Source: Sphingomonas abaci (lineage in GTDB: Bacteria; Pseudomonadota; Alphaproteobacteria; Sphingomonadales; Sphingomonadaceae). Taken from it: 64,000 bases of DNA. This document shows positions 35,671 through 44,784 of this stretch, piece by piece; within the stretch, counting starts at the first letter, position 1, and each line of letters starts with the position of its first letter. The stretch is from assembly GCF_014199625.1 (NCBI RefSeq), contig NZ_JACHNY010000002.1:496001-560000 (forward strand), written 5' to 3'. The notes under the pieces are model-generated. The model was given only the letters and a program-made list of their open reading frames with translations, made no database searches and was not told the origin of the DNA. Made by a program: the position numbers and the translations under genes.

Positions 35671-37905
35671 TCAGGCGACCGCCGGCAGCTTCTCCAGATG
35701 CTTGTCCAGCGTGATCGGATAGTCGCGGATGCGCACGCCAGTGGCGTTGTAGATCGCGTTCGCCACCGCCGCGCCAACCCCGCACAGGCCCAGTTCGCCC
35801 ACGCCCTTGGCCTTCATGGGATTGGCCTTGTCATCGGCTTCGTCGAGGAACACGACATCCTGGTGCGGGATGTCGGCATGGACCGGCACCTCATAGGTGG
35901 CCAGGTCGTGGTTGACGAACAGGCCGAAGCGCGGGTCGACCGCCAGTTCCTCCATCAGCGCGGAGCCGACGCCCATCGTCATGGCCCCGATCACCTGACT
36001 GCGCGCCGACTTGGGATTGATGATCCGGCCCGCCGCGCATACCGCCAGCATTCGCCGCAGTCGCGTCGCGCCGGTATAGGCATCGACCCCGACTTCGACG
36101 AAATGCGCGCCGAAGGTGGAAAGCTGCCACTGCTTCTCCAGGTCGCCGAACTCGATCTTGTCCTGCGCGACCAGCTCCCCGGCTGCGGCCGCCTGGGCGA
36201 GATCGGCGGAGCGGTTGCCGCTCGTGACCTTGCCGCCCGCGAACGCGACGTCGGCGGAGTTATACCCCAGCCGCTGCGCCACCTGGTCGCGCAGCTTGAC
36301 GCAGGCGGCATAGACGCCGGCCGTGGCATTGGCCGCCCCGAACTGGCCCCCCGAACCCGCCGAAACCGGATAGGCAGAATTGCCGAGACGGACGACCACC
36401 GCATCCACGGGCACGCCCATCATCTCGGCGGCGGTTTGGGCGATGATCGTGTAACTGCCGGTACCGATATCGGTCATGTCGGTCTCGACCGTCACCACCC
36501 CCCGGCCGTCAAGCCGCACACGCGCGCCCGACGCCATGTTGATATGGTTGCGGAACGCCGAGGCGACGCCCATGCCGACCAGCCAGCGTCCGTCGCGGAC
36601 GGCGGCCGGCTTCGGATTGCGACGCGTCCAGCCGAACCGGTCTGCCCCCTCGGTCAGGCAGCGGACGAGCTGGCGCTGCGAAAAGCGGCGCGTCGGTTTC
36701 TCCGGATCGACCTGGGTATCGTTCTTCACCCGGAAAGCGACCGGGTCCATGCCCAGCTTCTCAGCCATTTCGTCCATGGCGACTTCCAGCGCCATCATCC
36801 CCGGCGCCTCGCCCGGCGCGCGCATCGCATTACCCTCTGGCAGGTCGAGCACGGCGAGACGCATCGCGGTCAACCGGTTCGCACCCGCGTAGAGGAGCTT
36901 GGTCTGATTGACCGCGGTCTCCGGCGAGCCGTTCGGCTGGTCACCCGAACCGCTCTCATGCGCGATAGCGGTGATCGTACCGTCCTTCGTTGCGCCGATC
37001 CGGATGCGTTGACGCGTGGCGGGACGGTGGGTGGTGTTGTTGGCGATCAGCGGCCGGGGCAACGCCACCTTGACCGGCCGGCCGGCCGCCTTGGCGCCCA
37101 GCGCCGCCATCACCGCATCGGTGCGCAGGAACAGCTTGCCGCCGAAGCCTCCGCCGACATAGGCGGACTGGAAGCTGATCTTGTCCTTGGGCATGCCAAG
37201 GGTCTTCGCCAGGTCGCCATGCCCCCAGGCGATCATCTGGTTCGATGTCCACAGCGTCAACGCGTCCCCTGTCCAGGACGCGATCGAGGCGAAGGGCTCC
37301 ATCATCGCGTGGCTGTGATCCGGCGTGGTGTAACGTGCGTCCAGCGTCACCGGCGCGGCCGCGAAGGCCGCCTCGAAGTCGCCGACCCGGTCCATGCCGG
37401 GCGCGGCGCTGCCCTCATCGCTCGAGCCGCCGGTCAGCGGCGCGGTCTTCAGCGCCTCGTCCAGATCGAACCGGCCTTGGCTGCGGGTATAGTCGATCCG
37501 CACAAGGTTCGCGGCGGCGCGCGCCTGTTCGAACGTCTCGGCGACGACGATTGCCAGCGCCTGGTGATAATGGTCCACCGCCGGGCCACCGAGCAGCTTG
37601 ACGGTGTTGAACTTGCCCTTGCCGAACTGGCCGAACCCCAGCTTGCCCAGGTCGGCGGCGGTGACGATCGCCAACACGCCCGGGGCGGCGCGCGCCGCGT
37701 CCAGATCCATCGAGCGGACCATGCCCTTGGCGACGGCCGCACCGACGACCTGACCATAAGCCGCGTTCGGCGCTTCGCGATGATGCTCATAGGCATAGGG
37801 CGCCCGGCCCGTGGTCTTGAGCGGACCGTCGATCCGGTCATGCGCGCGGCCGACCACCGCCATGCGATCGATCGGGTTGGCGCCGGCGGGAGTGTCGAAT
37901 TTCAT
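35671..37905 (-). CDS. paoC: Molybdopterin-binding aldehyde oxidoreductase large subunit (PaoC-like)
   Basis: Molybdenum cofactor subunit of a xanthine-oxidase-family aldehyde oxidoreductase, 744 aa. Characteristic blocks are DHSHAMMEPFASIASW, AYVGGGFGGKLFLRTDAV, MRAPGEAPGMMALEVAMDEM and KGVGELGLCGVGAA, whose glutamate corresponds to the catalytic one. With paoB and paoA it makes a three-subunit enzyme that oxidises aromatic or aliphatic aldehydes to acids, probably exported because PaoA has a Tat signal. ATG at 37905 fits a five-base gap after paoB; longer open frames upstream do not match the family. Confidence 0.9.
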   Translation of the reverse strand: MKFDTPAGANPIDRMAVVGRAHDRIDGPLKTTGRAPYAYEHHREAPNAAYGQVVGAAVAKGMVRSMDLDAARAAPGVLAIVTAADLGKLGFGQFGKGKFNTVKLLGGPAVDHYHQALAIVVAETFEQARAAANLVRIDYTRSQGRFDLDEALKTAPLTGGSSDEGSAAPGMDRVGDFEAAFAAAPVTLDARYTTPDHSHAMMEPFASIASWTGDALTLWTSNQMIAWGHGDLAKTLGMPKDKISFQSAYVGGGFGGKLFLRTDAVMAALGAKAAGRPVKVALPRPLIANNTTHRPATRQRIRIGATKDGTITAIAHESGSGDQPNGSPETAVNQTKLLYAGANRLTAMRLAVLDLPEGNAMRAPGEAPGMMALEVAMDEMAEKLGMDPVAFRVKNDTQVDPEKPTRRFSQRQLVRCLTEGADRFGWTRRNPKPAAVRDGRWLVGMGVASAFRNHINMASGARVRLDGRGVVTVETDMTDIGTGSYTIIAQTAAEMMGVPVDAVVVRLGNSAYPVSAGSGGQFGAANATAGVYAACVKLRDQVAQRLGYNSADVAFAGGKVTSGNRSADLAQAAAAGELVAQDKIEFGDLEKQWQLSTFGAHFVEVGVDAYTGATRLRRMLAVCAAGRIINPKSARSQVIGAMTMGVGSALMEELAVDPRFGLFVNHDLATYEVPVHADIPHQDVVFLDEADDKANPMKAKGVGELGLCGVGAAVANAIYNATGVRIRDYPITLDKHLEKLPAVA

Positions 37906-37910
37906 GGCGA

Positions 37911-38861
37911 TCAGCCCTTGCTCTCGGCGATCACGGCAGCCAGCGCGCGGGTGGCGAGCGGCAGCTTGAACGCATTGTCCTTGGTCGGCGTCGCACCCTG
38001 GAAGGCGCGCTCGGTGACGGCGGCAGCCCCTTGCGGCAACAACGCCTCCGCCGCTTCGACGCGCCACGGCCGGGGCGCGACGCCGCCAAAGGCCACCCGG
38101 CCCGTGCCGTCGGGCTGGATCACCGCCGCGACCGACACCAGCGCGTAAGCATAGGAGGCGCGGTCGCGAACCTTCTCGTAGAAATGCTGCCCGCCGAGCG
38201 GCTTGGGTAGGGTGACGGCGGTGATCAGCTCGCCCGGCCGCAACACCGTGTCCTGCTCGGGATGGTCGCCCCACAGCCGATGGAAATCGGCGATCGGGAT
38301 CGATCGGCGCTGGCCACCGGCATCGACCGTCTCGATCACCGCGTCCAGCACGCGCATCGCCACCGCCATGTCACCGGGGAAGGTCGCGATGCAGGAATTG
38401 CTGACGCCGATCACGCCCAATTGCCGCGAATAGCCGCCGATCGCCGCGCAACCCGATCCGGGCTTGCGCTTGTTGCAGGCCATATTGGTGTCGTAGAAAT
38501 AGGGACAGCGTGTCCGTTGCAACAGGTTGCCGGCAGTCGACGCCTTGTTGCGGAGCTGCCCGCTCGCGCCCGCGACGATGGCGCGGGTCAATACCGCATA
38601 GTCGCGTCGCACCCGCTCGTCCGCCGCCAGATCGGTGTTGGTGACCAGCGCGCCGATGCGCAGGCCACCATCCTTGGTGCGCTCGATCGTGTCGAAACCC
38701 AGATCCTGCACGTCGACGAGATGCGTCGGCGTCTCCACCTCGATCTTCATCAGGTCGAGCAGGTTGGTGCCACCGGCGATGAACTTGGCGCCCGGATGGC
38801 CGGCGACGGCGCGGGCGGCGGCGACCGGATCGGTCGCGCGTTCATAGGTGAAGGCCTTCAT
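37911..38861 (-). CDS. paoB: FAD-binding subunit of aldehyde oxidoreductase (PaoB-like)
   Basis: Electron-transfer FAD subunit, 316 aa, with the family's FAD motifs [15 protein letters not shown] and [19 protein letters not shown]. It also has the extra cysteines (C119, C129, C138 in [12 protein letters not shown] and KPGSGC) that hold the additional 4Fe-4S cluster known in E. coli PaoB, setting it apart from ordinary xanthine dehydrogenase flavin subunits. Its start overlaps the paoA stop by four bases (ATGA). Confidence 0.9.
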   Translation of the reverse strand: MKAFTYERATDPVAAARAVAGHPGAKFIAGGTNLLDLMKIEVETPTHLVDVQDLGFDTIERTKDGGLRIGALVTNTDLAADERVRRDYAVLTRAIVAGASGQLRNKASTAGNLLQRTRCPYFYDTNMACNKRKPGSGCAAIGGYSRQLGVIGVSNSCIATFPGDMAVAMRVLDAVIETVDAGGQRRSIPIADFHRLWGDHPEQDTVLRPGELITAVTLPKPLGGQHFYEKVRDRASYAYALVSVAAVIQPDGTGRVAFGGVAPRPWRVEAAEALLPQGAAAVTERAFQGATPTKDNAFKLPLATRALAAVIAESKG

Positions 38862-39511
38862 GCCCGGTCCTCCTTGGCCGCACCGCCCGCCACCTCGGCC
38901 ATGGCCTCGGCGATGTTGGAATAAGCGCCGCAGCGACAGATATTGCCGCTCATCCGCTCACGCATTTCCATGTTGCTGGCCTGCGGCCGGCCGGCGACAT
39001 CGGCCTGGACATGGCTGGGCACGCCACGCTTGATCTCGTCGAGCACCGCAACCGCCGAGCAGATCTGGCCCGGCGTGCAGTAGCCGCACTGATAGCCGTC
39101 ATGCTTTACGAAGGCCGCCTGCATCGGGTGCAGCTTGTCGGGTGTGCCCAGACCCTCGATCGTGGTGATCGCGTCGCCCTCATGCATCACCGCCAGCGAC
39201 AGGCAGGAATTGATCCGAACGCCGTGCACCAGCACGGTGCACGCGCCGCACTGCCCATGATCGCAGCCCTTTTTGGTGCCGGTCAGGTGCAGATGCTCGC
39301 GCAGCGCATCAAGCAGGGTCGTGCGGGGGTCGAGGGTCAGCGAACGGCTTTCGCCGTTCACCGTGAAGCGAACCGGCATCATCGGCGTGGCCTTTGCAGG
39401 ACGGGGAGGGAGGGGCGCGGCCGCCGCCGGGGTCGCGGCGACGACCGCCGTGGCCGCGCCACCGGTCAGCACGCCGCGACGCGAAAGGGTGGGGTCAAGC
39501 CTGTCGGCCAT
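38858..39511 (-). CDS. paoA: 2Fe-2S subunit of aldehyde oxidoreductase (PaoA-like), Tat-exported
   Basis: Iron-sulfur subunit, 217 aa. A Tat-type leader ([20 protein letters not shown]) precedes the plant-type ferredoxin domain ([13 protein letters not shown]) and the second 2Fe-2S helical domain (CGYCTPGQ and NICRCGAY). The leader implies export of the assembled enzyme, as for E. coli PaoABC. First gene of the operon; a PaoD/XdhC-like cofactor chaperone is not present in this window. Confidence 0.92.
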   Translation of the reverse strand: MADRLDPTLSRRGVLTGGAATAVVAATPAAAAPLPPRPAKATPMMPVRFTVNGESRSLTLDPRTTLLDALREHLHLTGTKKGCDHGQCGACTVLVHGVRINSCLSLAVMHEGDAITTIEGLGTPDKLHPMQAAFVKHDGYQCGYCTPGQICSAVAVLDEIKRGVPSHVQADVAGRPQASNMEMRERMSGNICRCGAYSNIAEAMAEVAGGAAKEDRA

Positions 39512-39675
39512 GGATCGGACTTCCTTTGAGACCGGCTCTGACCCGGAAAATTGTGGAACGGCTGATGCTTGTTAGCCTGTTCAACGCACGCGCGCGAGCC
39601 GGGAACCCCGCATATTCCTCAATGCTGCGGTGAATAGCCCTCACCATCATCCCCGGCGTTAAATATGACCGTTCT

Positions 39676-39715
39676 GGTGACGAAATTGTCGGCGCTGCGT
39701 CTCCCGTTCGTCACC
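39676..39715. repeat. Inverted repeat in the paoA / protease intergenic region
   Basis: GGTGACGAA (39676-39684) and its exact complement TTCGTCACC (39707-39715), 22 bases apart, in the 248-base divergent gap between paoA and the retropepsin-like gene. It might be an operator or a leader hairpin. Confidence 0.3.
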
Positions 39716-39759
39716 GCGCGCACGCTATGATGCATGCGACCGGAGATGGGGGAAGGCGG

Positions 39760-41517
39760 ATGAAGCGCTGTGCGATACGGACCGGGGCGGCAGTGTTGGC
39801 CATGGCGCTGGCCGGACCCGCCATGGCGGCCTGCAAGGTCGGCAAGATCGCGGAGCTGCCGGTGACGCTGATCGGTCAGCGCGCGATGGTGCAGGCCAAG
39901 TTCGGTGATCGTCCGACCCAGTTCATCCTCGACAGCGGCGCCTTCTACAGCACCATCTCGCGCGCGACGGCGGCCGAGTTCAAGCTCGAGGATAAGGCCC
40001 TGCCGCCCTGGTTCCGGGTCACCGGCGTGAACGGCGACGCGACCGCCAGCGCGGCGGTCGCGCGCAACTTCTCGCTTGCCGGCATCGCCCTGCCCAAGGT
40101 CGATTTCATCGTCGCCGGCACCGATACGGGCACGGCGGGACTCATCGGGCAGAACATCCTGGGGCTGGCGGACGTCGAGTACGACCTGCCGCACGGCACG
40201 GTCCGGCTCTTGAAGGTGCAGGGCTGCGCCGACACGGCGCTCGCCTATTGGGCGCAGGGCAAGCCCTTCTCGACGCTGAAGCTTGAAGCCGGCAATGGCG
40301 GCCCGTGGAAGCCGCCCACGGTCGCGACCGTGCTGGTCAACGGCGTGAAGCTGCGGGCGGAGTTCGATACGGGCGCGCAGACGACGGTGATGACGCTCTC
40401 GGCCGCGAAGCGGGCCGGGATCACGCCGAACAGCCCGGGCGTGGTGCAGGTCGGGCGCGGCAGCGGCTTGGGGTCCAGGGAGGTCCGCACCTGGCTCGCC
40501 CCCTTCGAACAGATCGATATCGGCGGCGAGATCGTCCCACGACCAAAATTGCGCATTTCCGACATCCACATGAACGCGGACATGCTGATCGGCTTCGATT
40601 TTTTTCTGACCCATCGGGTGTTCGTCTCGAACGTTCAGCACATGCTCTACATGACCTATGAAGGCGGGTCGGTGTTCGGCATCAATCCAAGCGGCGCTCG
40701 CACCACGTCTGGCGAGAAGCTGGACCTGACCGACAGCGCAGCCGCGCCGACCGATGCCGAGGGCTATGCCCGGCGCGGCGCGGTCGAGATGTCCCGTCAG
40801 CATATGGCCGAGGGACTGGCCGATTTCGACAAGGCGGTGGCGATGGCCCCGACCGAGGGCCGATATCTGGTGCTGCGCGCGCAGGCGCGGCTGGCGAACC
40901 GTCAGTTACTGCTGGCGGCGGCCGATCTCGACAAGGCGGCGACGCTCATGCCGAACGACCCCGACGTACGGCTGAGCCGTGCTTCGCTTCGGCTGGCCAA
41001 CCACGATCCAGACGGCGCGGCGGAAGAAGTGGCGGCGGCCGACACGCTGCTCGCGCCGGGATCGGACCGGCGGTTGCGGCTCGCCGGCTTGTACGACAGC
41101 CTAGACAAGCCGGAGGCGGCGATCGCGAATTACGACGCGTGGCTGAAGCTGCACGGCCAGGATGCCGACCGGGCGGTCGCCTATAACGGCCGTTGTTGGG
41201 CACGGGCCACGCAGGGACGCGACCTGGACAAGGCGCTGTCCGACTGCAACACCGCGCTCCGGCTCCGGCCCGGCACCGCCGCCTATCTGGACAGTCGCGC
41301 GCTGGTGAACCTGCGATTGAACAAGCTGGACGCGGCGCTGGACGATTATGACGCGGCGTTGAAGGGTCGGCCGCATGACGCCTGGATCCTCTATGCCCGG
41401 TCGATCGCGGCGTCGCGCGCCGGCCGCGCGGACCAGGCCGCCGCGGATCGCAAGGCGGCGCTGGCGATCAACCCGAACATCGCCAAACGCGCGACACGCT
41501 ATGGATTGGAGCGGTAG
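39760..41517 (+). CDS. Exported two-lobed retropepsin-like aspartic protease with TPR domain
   Basis: A 585-aa secreted protein: signal peptide (about 1-23), two retroviral-type protease folds with active-site motifs DSG (58-60) in FILDSGAFYST and DTG (203-205) in AEFDTGAQTTV, and a C-terminal series of about six tetratricopeptide repeats (about 340-585). Having both aspartates in one chain means it could fold without dimerising. The TPRs likely bind substrate or partner proteins. The ATG at 39760 follows a GGAAGG site; an upstream in-frame ATG does not start a signal peptide. Substrate unknown. Confidence 0.8.
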   Translation: MKRCAIRTGAAVLAMALAGPAMAACKVGKIAELPVTLIGQRAMVQAKFGDRPTQFILDSGAFYSTISRATAAEFKLEDKALPPWFRVTGVNGDATASAAVARNFSLAGIALPKVDFIVAGTDTGTAGLIGQNILGLADVEYDLPHGTVRLLKVQGCADTALAYWAQGKPFSTLKLEAGNGGPWKPPTVATVLVNGVKLRAEFDTGAQTTVMTLSAAKRAGITPNSPGVVQVGRGSGLGSREVRTWLAPFEQIDIGGEIVPRPKLRISDIHMNADMLIGFDFFLTHRVFVSNVQHMLYMTYEGGSVFGINPSGARTTSGEKLDLTDSAAAPTDAEGYARRGAVEMSRQHMAEGLADFDKAVAMAPTEGRYLVLRAQARLANRQLLLAAADLDKAATLMPNDPDVRLSRASLRLANHDPDGAAEEVAAADTLLAPGSDRRLRLAGLYDSLDKPEAAIANYDAWLKLHGQDADRAVAYNGRCWARATQGRDLDKALSDCNTALRLRPGTAAYLDSRALVNLRLNKLDAALDDYDAALKGRPHDAWILYARSIAASRAGRADQAAADRKAALAINPNIAKRATRYGLER

Positions 41518-41583
41518 GAGCGGGCTGCACGATCCGGTGCGGGAAAGGTGGAAACGTCAGCGTCATGGCCCTAAGTGGCGGCC

Positions 41584-42822
41584 ATGCCGTCTAATTCTGC
41601 CAAGTCTCCGATGCACCGCCATGAATTCGTCGCCTTCGTCGCGGCGCTGATGGCGGTCAATGCGCTGGGCGTCGACCTGATGCTCCCGGCGCTCGCCGAT
41701 ATCGGGCAGCAGCTCGGCATCGCTACCGCCAACCATCGCCAGTGGATCATCACCGTCTACATGCTGGGCTTCGGCGCTGGGCAGCTGGTCTACGGACCGC
41801 TGGCCGACCGCTACGGCCGGCGGCCGGTGCTGCTCGCCACGCTGGCCGGCTTCGTCGGCGCGAGCATCTTTGCGGCTAGTTCGCAGACCTTCGCGGCGTT
41901 GCTCGGCGCGCGGCTGCTGCAAGGGCTGATGTCCGCCTCGACGCGGGTGCTGGCGGTCGCGGTGGTGCGCGACCAGTTCGCCGGGCGGCAAATGGCGCGG
42001 ACGCTATCGGTCGCGCAGATGATCTTCTTCCTGGTGCCGATCCTCGCCCCCACGCTGGGGCAGGGGCTGCTCGCATTCGGGCCGTGGCGCTTCATCTTCT
42101 ATGCGCTGGCGGGGTTCGCCGCCTTCGTTCTCGCCTGGTCCGCCGTGCGGCTGCGCGAGTCGCTGCCGGCCGAGCGTCGCTCGCCGCTGTCGCTGGCCAA
42201 TATCGGTGCCGCTTATCGACTGACGCTGACCAACCGGTTTTCGCTGGGCTATGCGGTGGCCGCCTCGATGACCTTCGGCGGGATCATCGCCTTCGTCTCC
42301 TCCGCGCAGCAGATCTTCGTCGAGGAGTTCGGCATGGGCGAGCGGTTCACCTTGCTGTTCGCGGCCTGTGCCTTCTCGATGGGGTGCGCCTCCTTCGCCA
42401 ACAGTCGACTGGTCGAGCGGCTGGGCACGCGCCTGATCTCGCAAGCGGCGGTGCTGGGGCTGATCGCGCTGTCGCTCCTGCACCTGCTGGTGATCGCCAG
42501 CGGCCTGGAAAGTCTCTGGACCTATATGGTCTTTCAGGCGCTCAGCATGACCTGCATCGGCTTGTGCGGCTCCAATTTCGGGGCGATGGCGATGGAGCCG
42601 GTCGGCCATATCGCCGGCACCGCCTCGTCGATCCAGGGCTTCATCACCAGCGTCGGCGCGGTGATCGTCGGCTCGCTGATCGGCCAGTCCTATGACGGCA
42701 CCACCACGCCGCTGGCGCTCGGCTATCTCGGCATCGGCGTCGCAGTGCTGGCGGTGGTGCTATGGGTCGAGGGCGGCCGGCTGTTCCAGGCGCGGCATCA
42801 GCGGGTCGAGCCGGCCAGGTAA
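41584..42822 (+). CDS. MFS drug exporter (Bcr/CflA type, 12 helices)
   Basis: Inner-membrane proton-driven exporter, 412 aa. The motif A loop GPLADRYGRRPVLL follows helix 2, and helix 5 region LAPTLGQGLLAFGPWRFIF is typical of Bcr/CflA and related drug pumps. It begins MPSNSAKSPMHRHEFVAFVAALM; a GTG at 41575 is an alternative. Its 3' end overlaps the convergent cytochrome c gene by 25 bases, so the two transcripts are antisense there. Confidence 0.88.
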   Translation: MPSNSAKSPMHRHEFVAFVAALMAVNALGVDLMLPALADIGQQLGIATANHRQWIITVYMLGFGAGQLVYGPLADRYGRRPVLLATLAGFVGASIFAASSQTFAALLGARLLQGLMSASTRVLAVAVVRDQFAGRQMARTLSVAQMIFFLVPILAPTLGQGLLAFGPWRFIFYALAGFAAFVLAWSAVRLRESLPAERRSPLSLANIGAAYRLTLTNRFSLGYAVAASMTFGGIIAFVSSAQQIFVEEFGMGERFTLLFAACAFSMGCASFANSRLVERLGTRLISQAAVLGLIALSLLHLLVIASGLESLWTYMVFQALSMTCIGLCGSNFGAMAMEPVGHIAGTASSIQGFITSVGAVIVGSLIGQSYDGTTTPLALGYLGIGVAVLAVVLWVEGGRLFQARHQRVEPAR

Positions 42823-43835
42823 CGGGCGAGCGGATCGATCATCTCCTCGGGGATGCGCCGCGCAATGACCGGCATGGTCGCATGGCTCTTGCGCGCGTCC
42901 ACCACCGTCTCGTCGCCCCGCCACTGGCGCAGGCGCTGGGCGATATAGGCGGCGCGCTGCCCGGCGATGACCGGATAGGGCTTGCCGGGCGCGTGGCAGC
43001 TGGCGCAGGCCGGGAGCTGCCGCGCGGGCAGTCCCTGCGTGACGATCCGCGCGGCCGAAGTGGCGGCACCGCCGGCAGTGGGAGCCGAGCCCAACCCGGG
43101 CATGGCGGCGAAGCGGCGGGCGTCAGCGACCATCTCCGCTGGTTGCATCCGCATCGCCACCTGCTGCATGACCGCGCTCGACCGGCGGCCGCTGGCATAG
43201 CCTTGCAGCGCGGCGAGCAAATAAGCGGGGTGCTGGCCGCCCAGCACCGGGATGTCCGGCGAACCGCGTCCCTGGCCGTCCTGGCCATGGCAGCCGGTGC
43301 AAGCGCCCAGGTCGGTGCCGGGGGTCGGCTCGCCCACCAGCGCCCGATATTGCGCGGGCGTCATGCCCGGCAGGCGGCGGACGAACGCGACCATGCGCCG
43401 CACCTCGTCTTTCCGGTCCTGCACCGCCCAGGCCGGCATGCCGGTGTATTTGACGCCGTGTTGCAGGATCCAGAACAGCTGCTTGTCGGTCCATTCGCGT
43501 GCATTGACCGCCAGGTTGGGCGCGGGCGGGGTGGCGGCCTGCATCACCGGAGCGGGCTTCACGCCGGGCGCGCCGTGGCACATGGCGCAGGCATTGGCGA
43601 AGTGACCGGCGGCGCTGATCAGGCCGCTGGCGTCCGCCGGATCGCTCGGCCCGGAGAAGGCCGCATGGGTGCGCACCGAATTGCGCATCGTCCAATGCAG
43701 GAACCAGTCGGTGATCGGCCAGTGCCCGCTGGATGCGGCGATATTCATCACCCCCGACCAGGCAAAAAGCAGGCCGGCGACCAGCAGTCCGAGCAGGGCG
43801 GCAACCGCGCGCGCCCAGGTGATGCGGATCGTCAT
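42798..43835 (-). CDS. Membrane-anchored trihaem cytochrome c
   Basis: A 345-aa protein: one N-terminal membrane helix (about 10-30), then three c-type haem sites CAMCH (83-87), CTGCH (179-183) and CASCH (277-281). It is last in the oxidase operon, coupled by an ATGA overlap, and is a likely electron donor to the haem-copper oxidase. Relatives resemble cytochrome c4/c-type gluconate-dehydrogenase subunits. The ATG at 43835 is chosen because it overlaps the ctaG-like stop. Confidence 0.85.
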   Translation of the reverse strand: MTIRITWARAVAALLGLLVAGLLFAWSGVMNIAASSGHWPITDWFLHWTMRNSVRTHAAFSGPSDPADASGLISAAGHFANACAMCHGAPGVKPAPVMQAATPPAPNLAVNAREWTDKQLFWILQHGVKYTGMPAWAVQDRKDEVRRMVAFVRRLPGMTPAQYRALVGEPTPGTDLGACTGCHGQDGQGRGSPDIPVLGGQHPAYLLAALQGYASGRRSSAVMQQVAMRMQPAEMVADARRFAAMPGLGSAPTAGGAATSAARIVTQGLPARQLPACASCHAPGKPYPVIAGQRAAYIAQRLRQWRGDETVVDARKSHATMPVIARRIPEEMIDPLARYLAGSTR

Positions 43836-44410
43836 GCGGGCACCTCGCTTCGCGTCTGGAGCAGCCGGCCGAGCATCGCCAGCCCGCCTAGCAGATAGGC
43901 GACGCCGCCGACCAGCAGCATGACCACGCCCGATACTTGCTGGTCGATCAGCGCTTCGGCACCGTGATGGGCGTAGAGGGGCCGGGGCGCGAGGCCGATC
44001 AGCGCGCCGAGCAGCGTCATGTGCATGGAGGTCACCAGCAGCGCGGCGACCCCCGCCGCCCGATGTCTCGGTGCCAGGACGGCCGACCAGAGAAGCAGCC
44101 CGGCGGCGAGGAAGCTCGCCTGTTCGGCCACCAGCCAGGCGGGGTGGTGATCCGCCAGCCGGCGAAGGGCGGGCACATGCCAGCCCCATACGATCACCGC
44201 CTCGACCAGCGCCGCCGGCAGCGGCGCGGCGAGGCGCGGCGAACGCATGGCGGGATCGAAGCGGCCGCCCTGCAGGCCGATCGCCACCAAGGGCGCGGCG
44301 ACGGCCACCGCGATCATATGCGCCGTCATATGGCCGGTCATGCCCCAGCGGCTGACCCCCCAGCCGAGCGGCAGCAGGGCCAGGCCAGCGACGAGCATGG
44401 GCCGGTTCAT
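43832..44410 (-). CDS. caa3-type CtaG-like oxidase assembly membrane protein
   Basis: A 192-aa membrane protein with about six helices and metal-binding-type His/Met residues (MTGHMTAHMIAV; TSMHMTLLGALIGL; YAHHGAEALIDQQ). This matches the CtaG family of caa3 oxidases (as in Bacillus), which is unrelated to the Cox11 assembly factor. It probably delivers copper. Start and stop overlap neighbouring genes by four bases. Confidence 0.8.
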   Translation of the reverse strand: MNRPMLVAGLALLPLGWGVSRWGMTGHMTAHMIAVAVAAPLVAIGLQGGRFDPAMRSPRLAAPLPAALVEAVIVWGWHVPALRRLADHHPAWLVAEQASFLAAGLLLWSAVLAPRHRAAGVAALLVTSMHMTLLGALIGLAPRPLYAHHGAEALIDQQVSGVVMLLVGGVAYLLGGLAMLGRLLQTRSEVPA

Positions 44411-44784
44411 CGACAGTCGCCCAGCATCAGCACCGGCAGTGCGGTGAACAACACCGCGACGAAGCTCAGCCCCGACAGCAACAGGGTCGAAAAGGCGAGA
44501 AAGCGCAGCCGGTCGATGTCGGTGCCCTCGTTATGCGGCGGCGGGTCGCCGGGCGTGCGCGACTGCTGCCAGGCGATCAGCCCGGCGAGTAGGATCACCA
44601 CCAGCGCGATCACCGTGCCGATCGCAAACACGGTCGGGAAGCGCGCCCAGCGGCCGATCTTGGCGCAGGACACCGCCGCCCAGAGATAGGAGAAGAGGAA
44701 ATGCACCGCCCAGACTGAAGGCGGAACGATCAGCGTCCAGAGCGTGACGCGCAGGCCATGAGCGCGCTTCAGCCAGCCCCTCAC
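44407..44784 (-). CDS. Small oxidase-associated membrane protein, unknown
   Basis: A 125-aa protein with three hydrophobic stretches (LWTLIVPPSVWAVHFLFSYL; VFAIGTVIALVVILLAGLI; FLAFSTLLLSGLSFVAVLF). The GTG start at 44784 overlaps the oxidase stop (GTGA), which decides it; its own stop overlaps the ctaG-like start. Position between subunit I and CtaG suggests an accessory subunit or assembly role. I do not recognise a family. Confidence 0.7.
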   Translation of the reverse strand: MRGWLKRAHGLRVTLWTLIVPPSVWAVHFLFSYLWAAVSCAKIGRWARFPTVFAIGTVIALVVILLAGLIAWQQSRTPGDPPPHNEGTDIDRLRFLAFSTLLLSGLSFVAVLFTALPVLMLGDCR

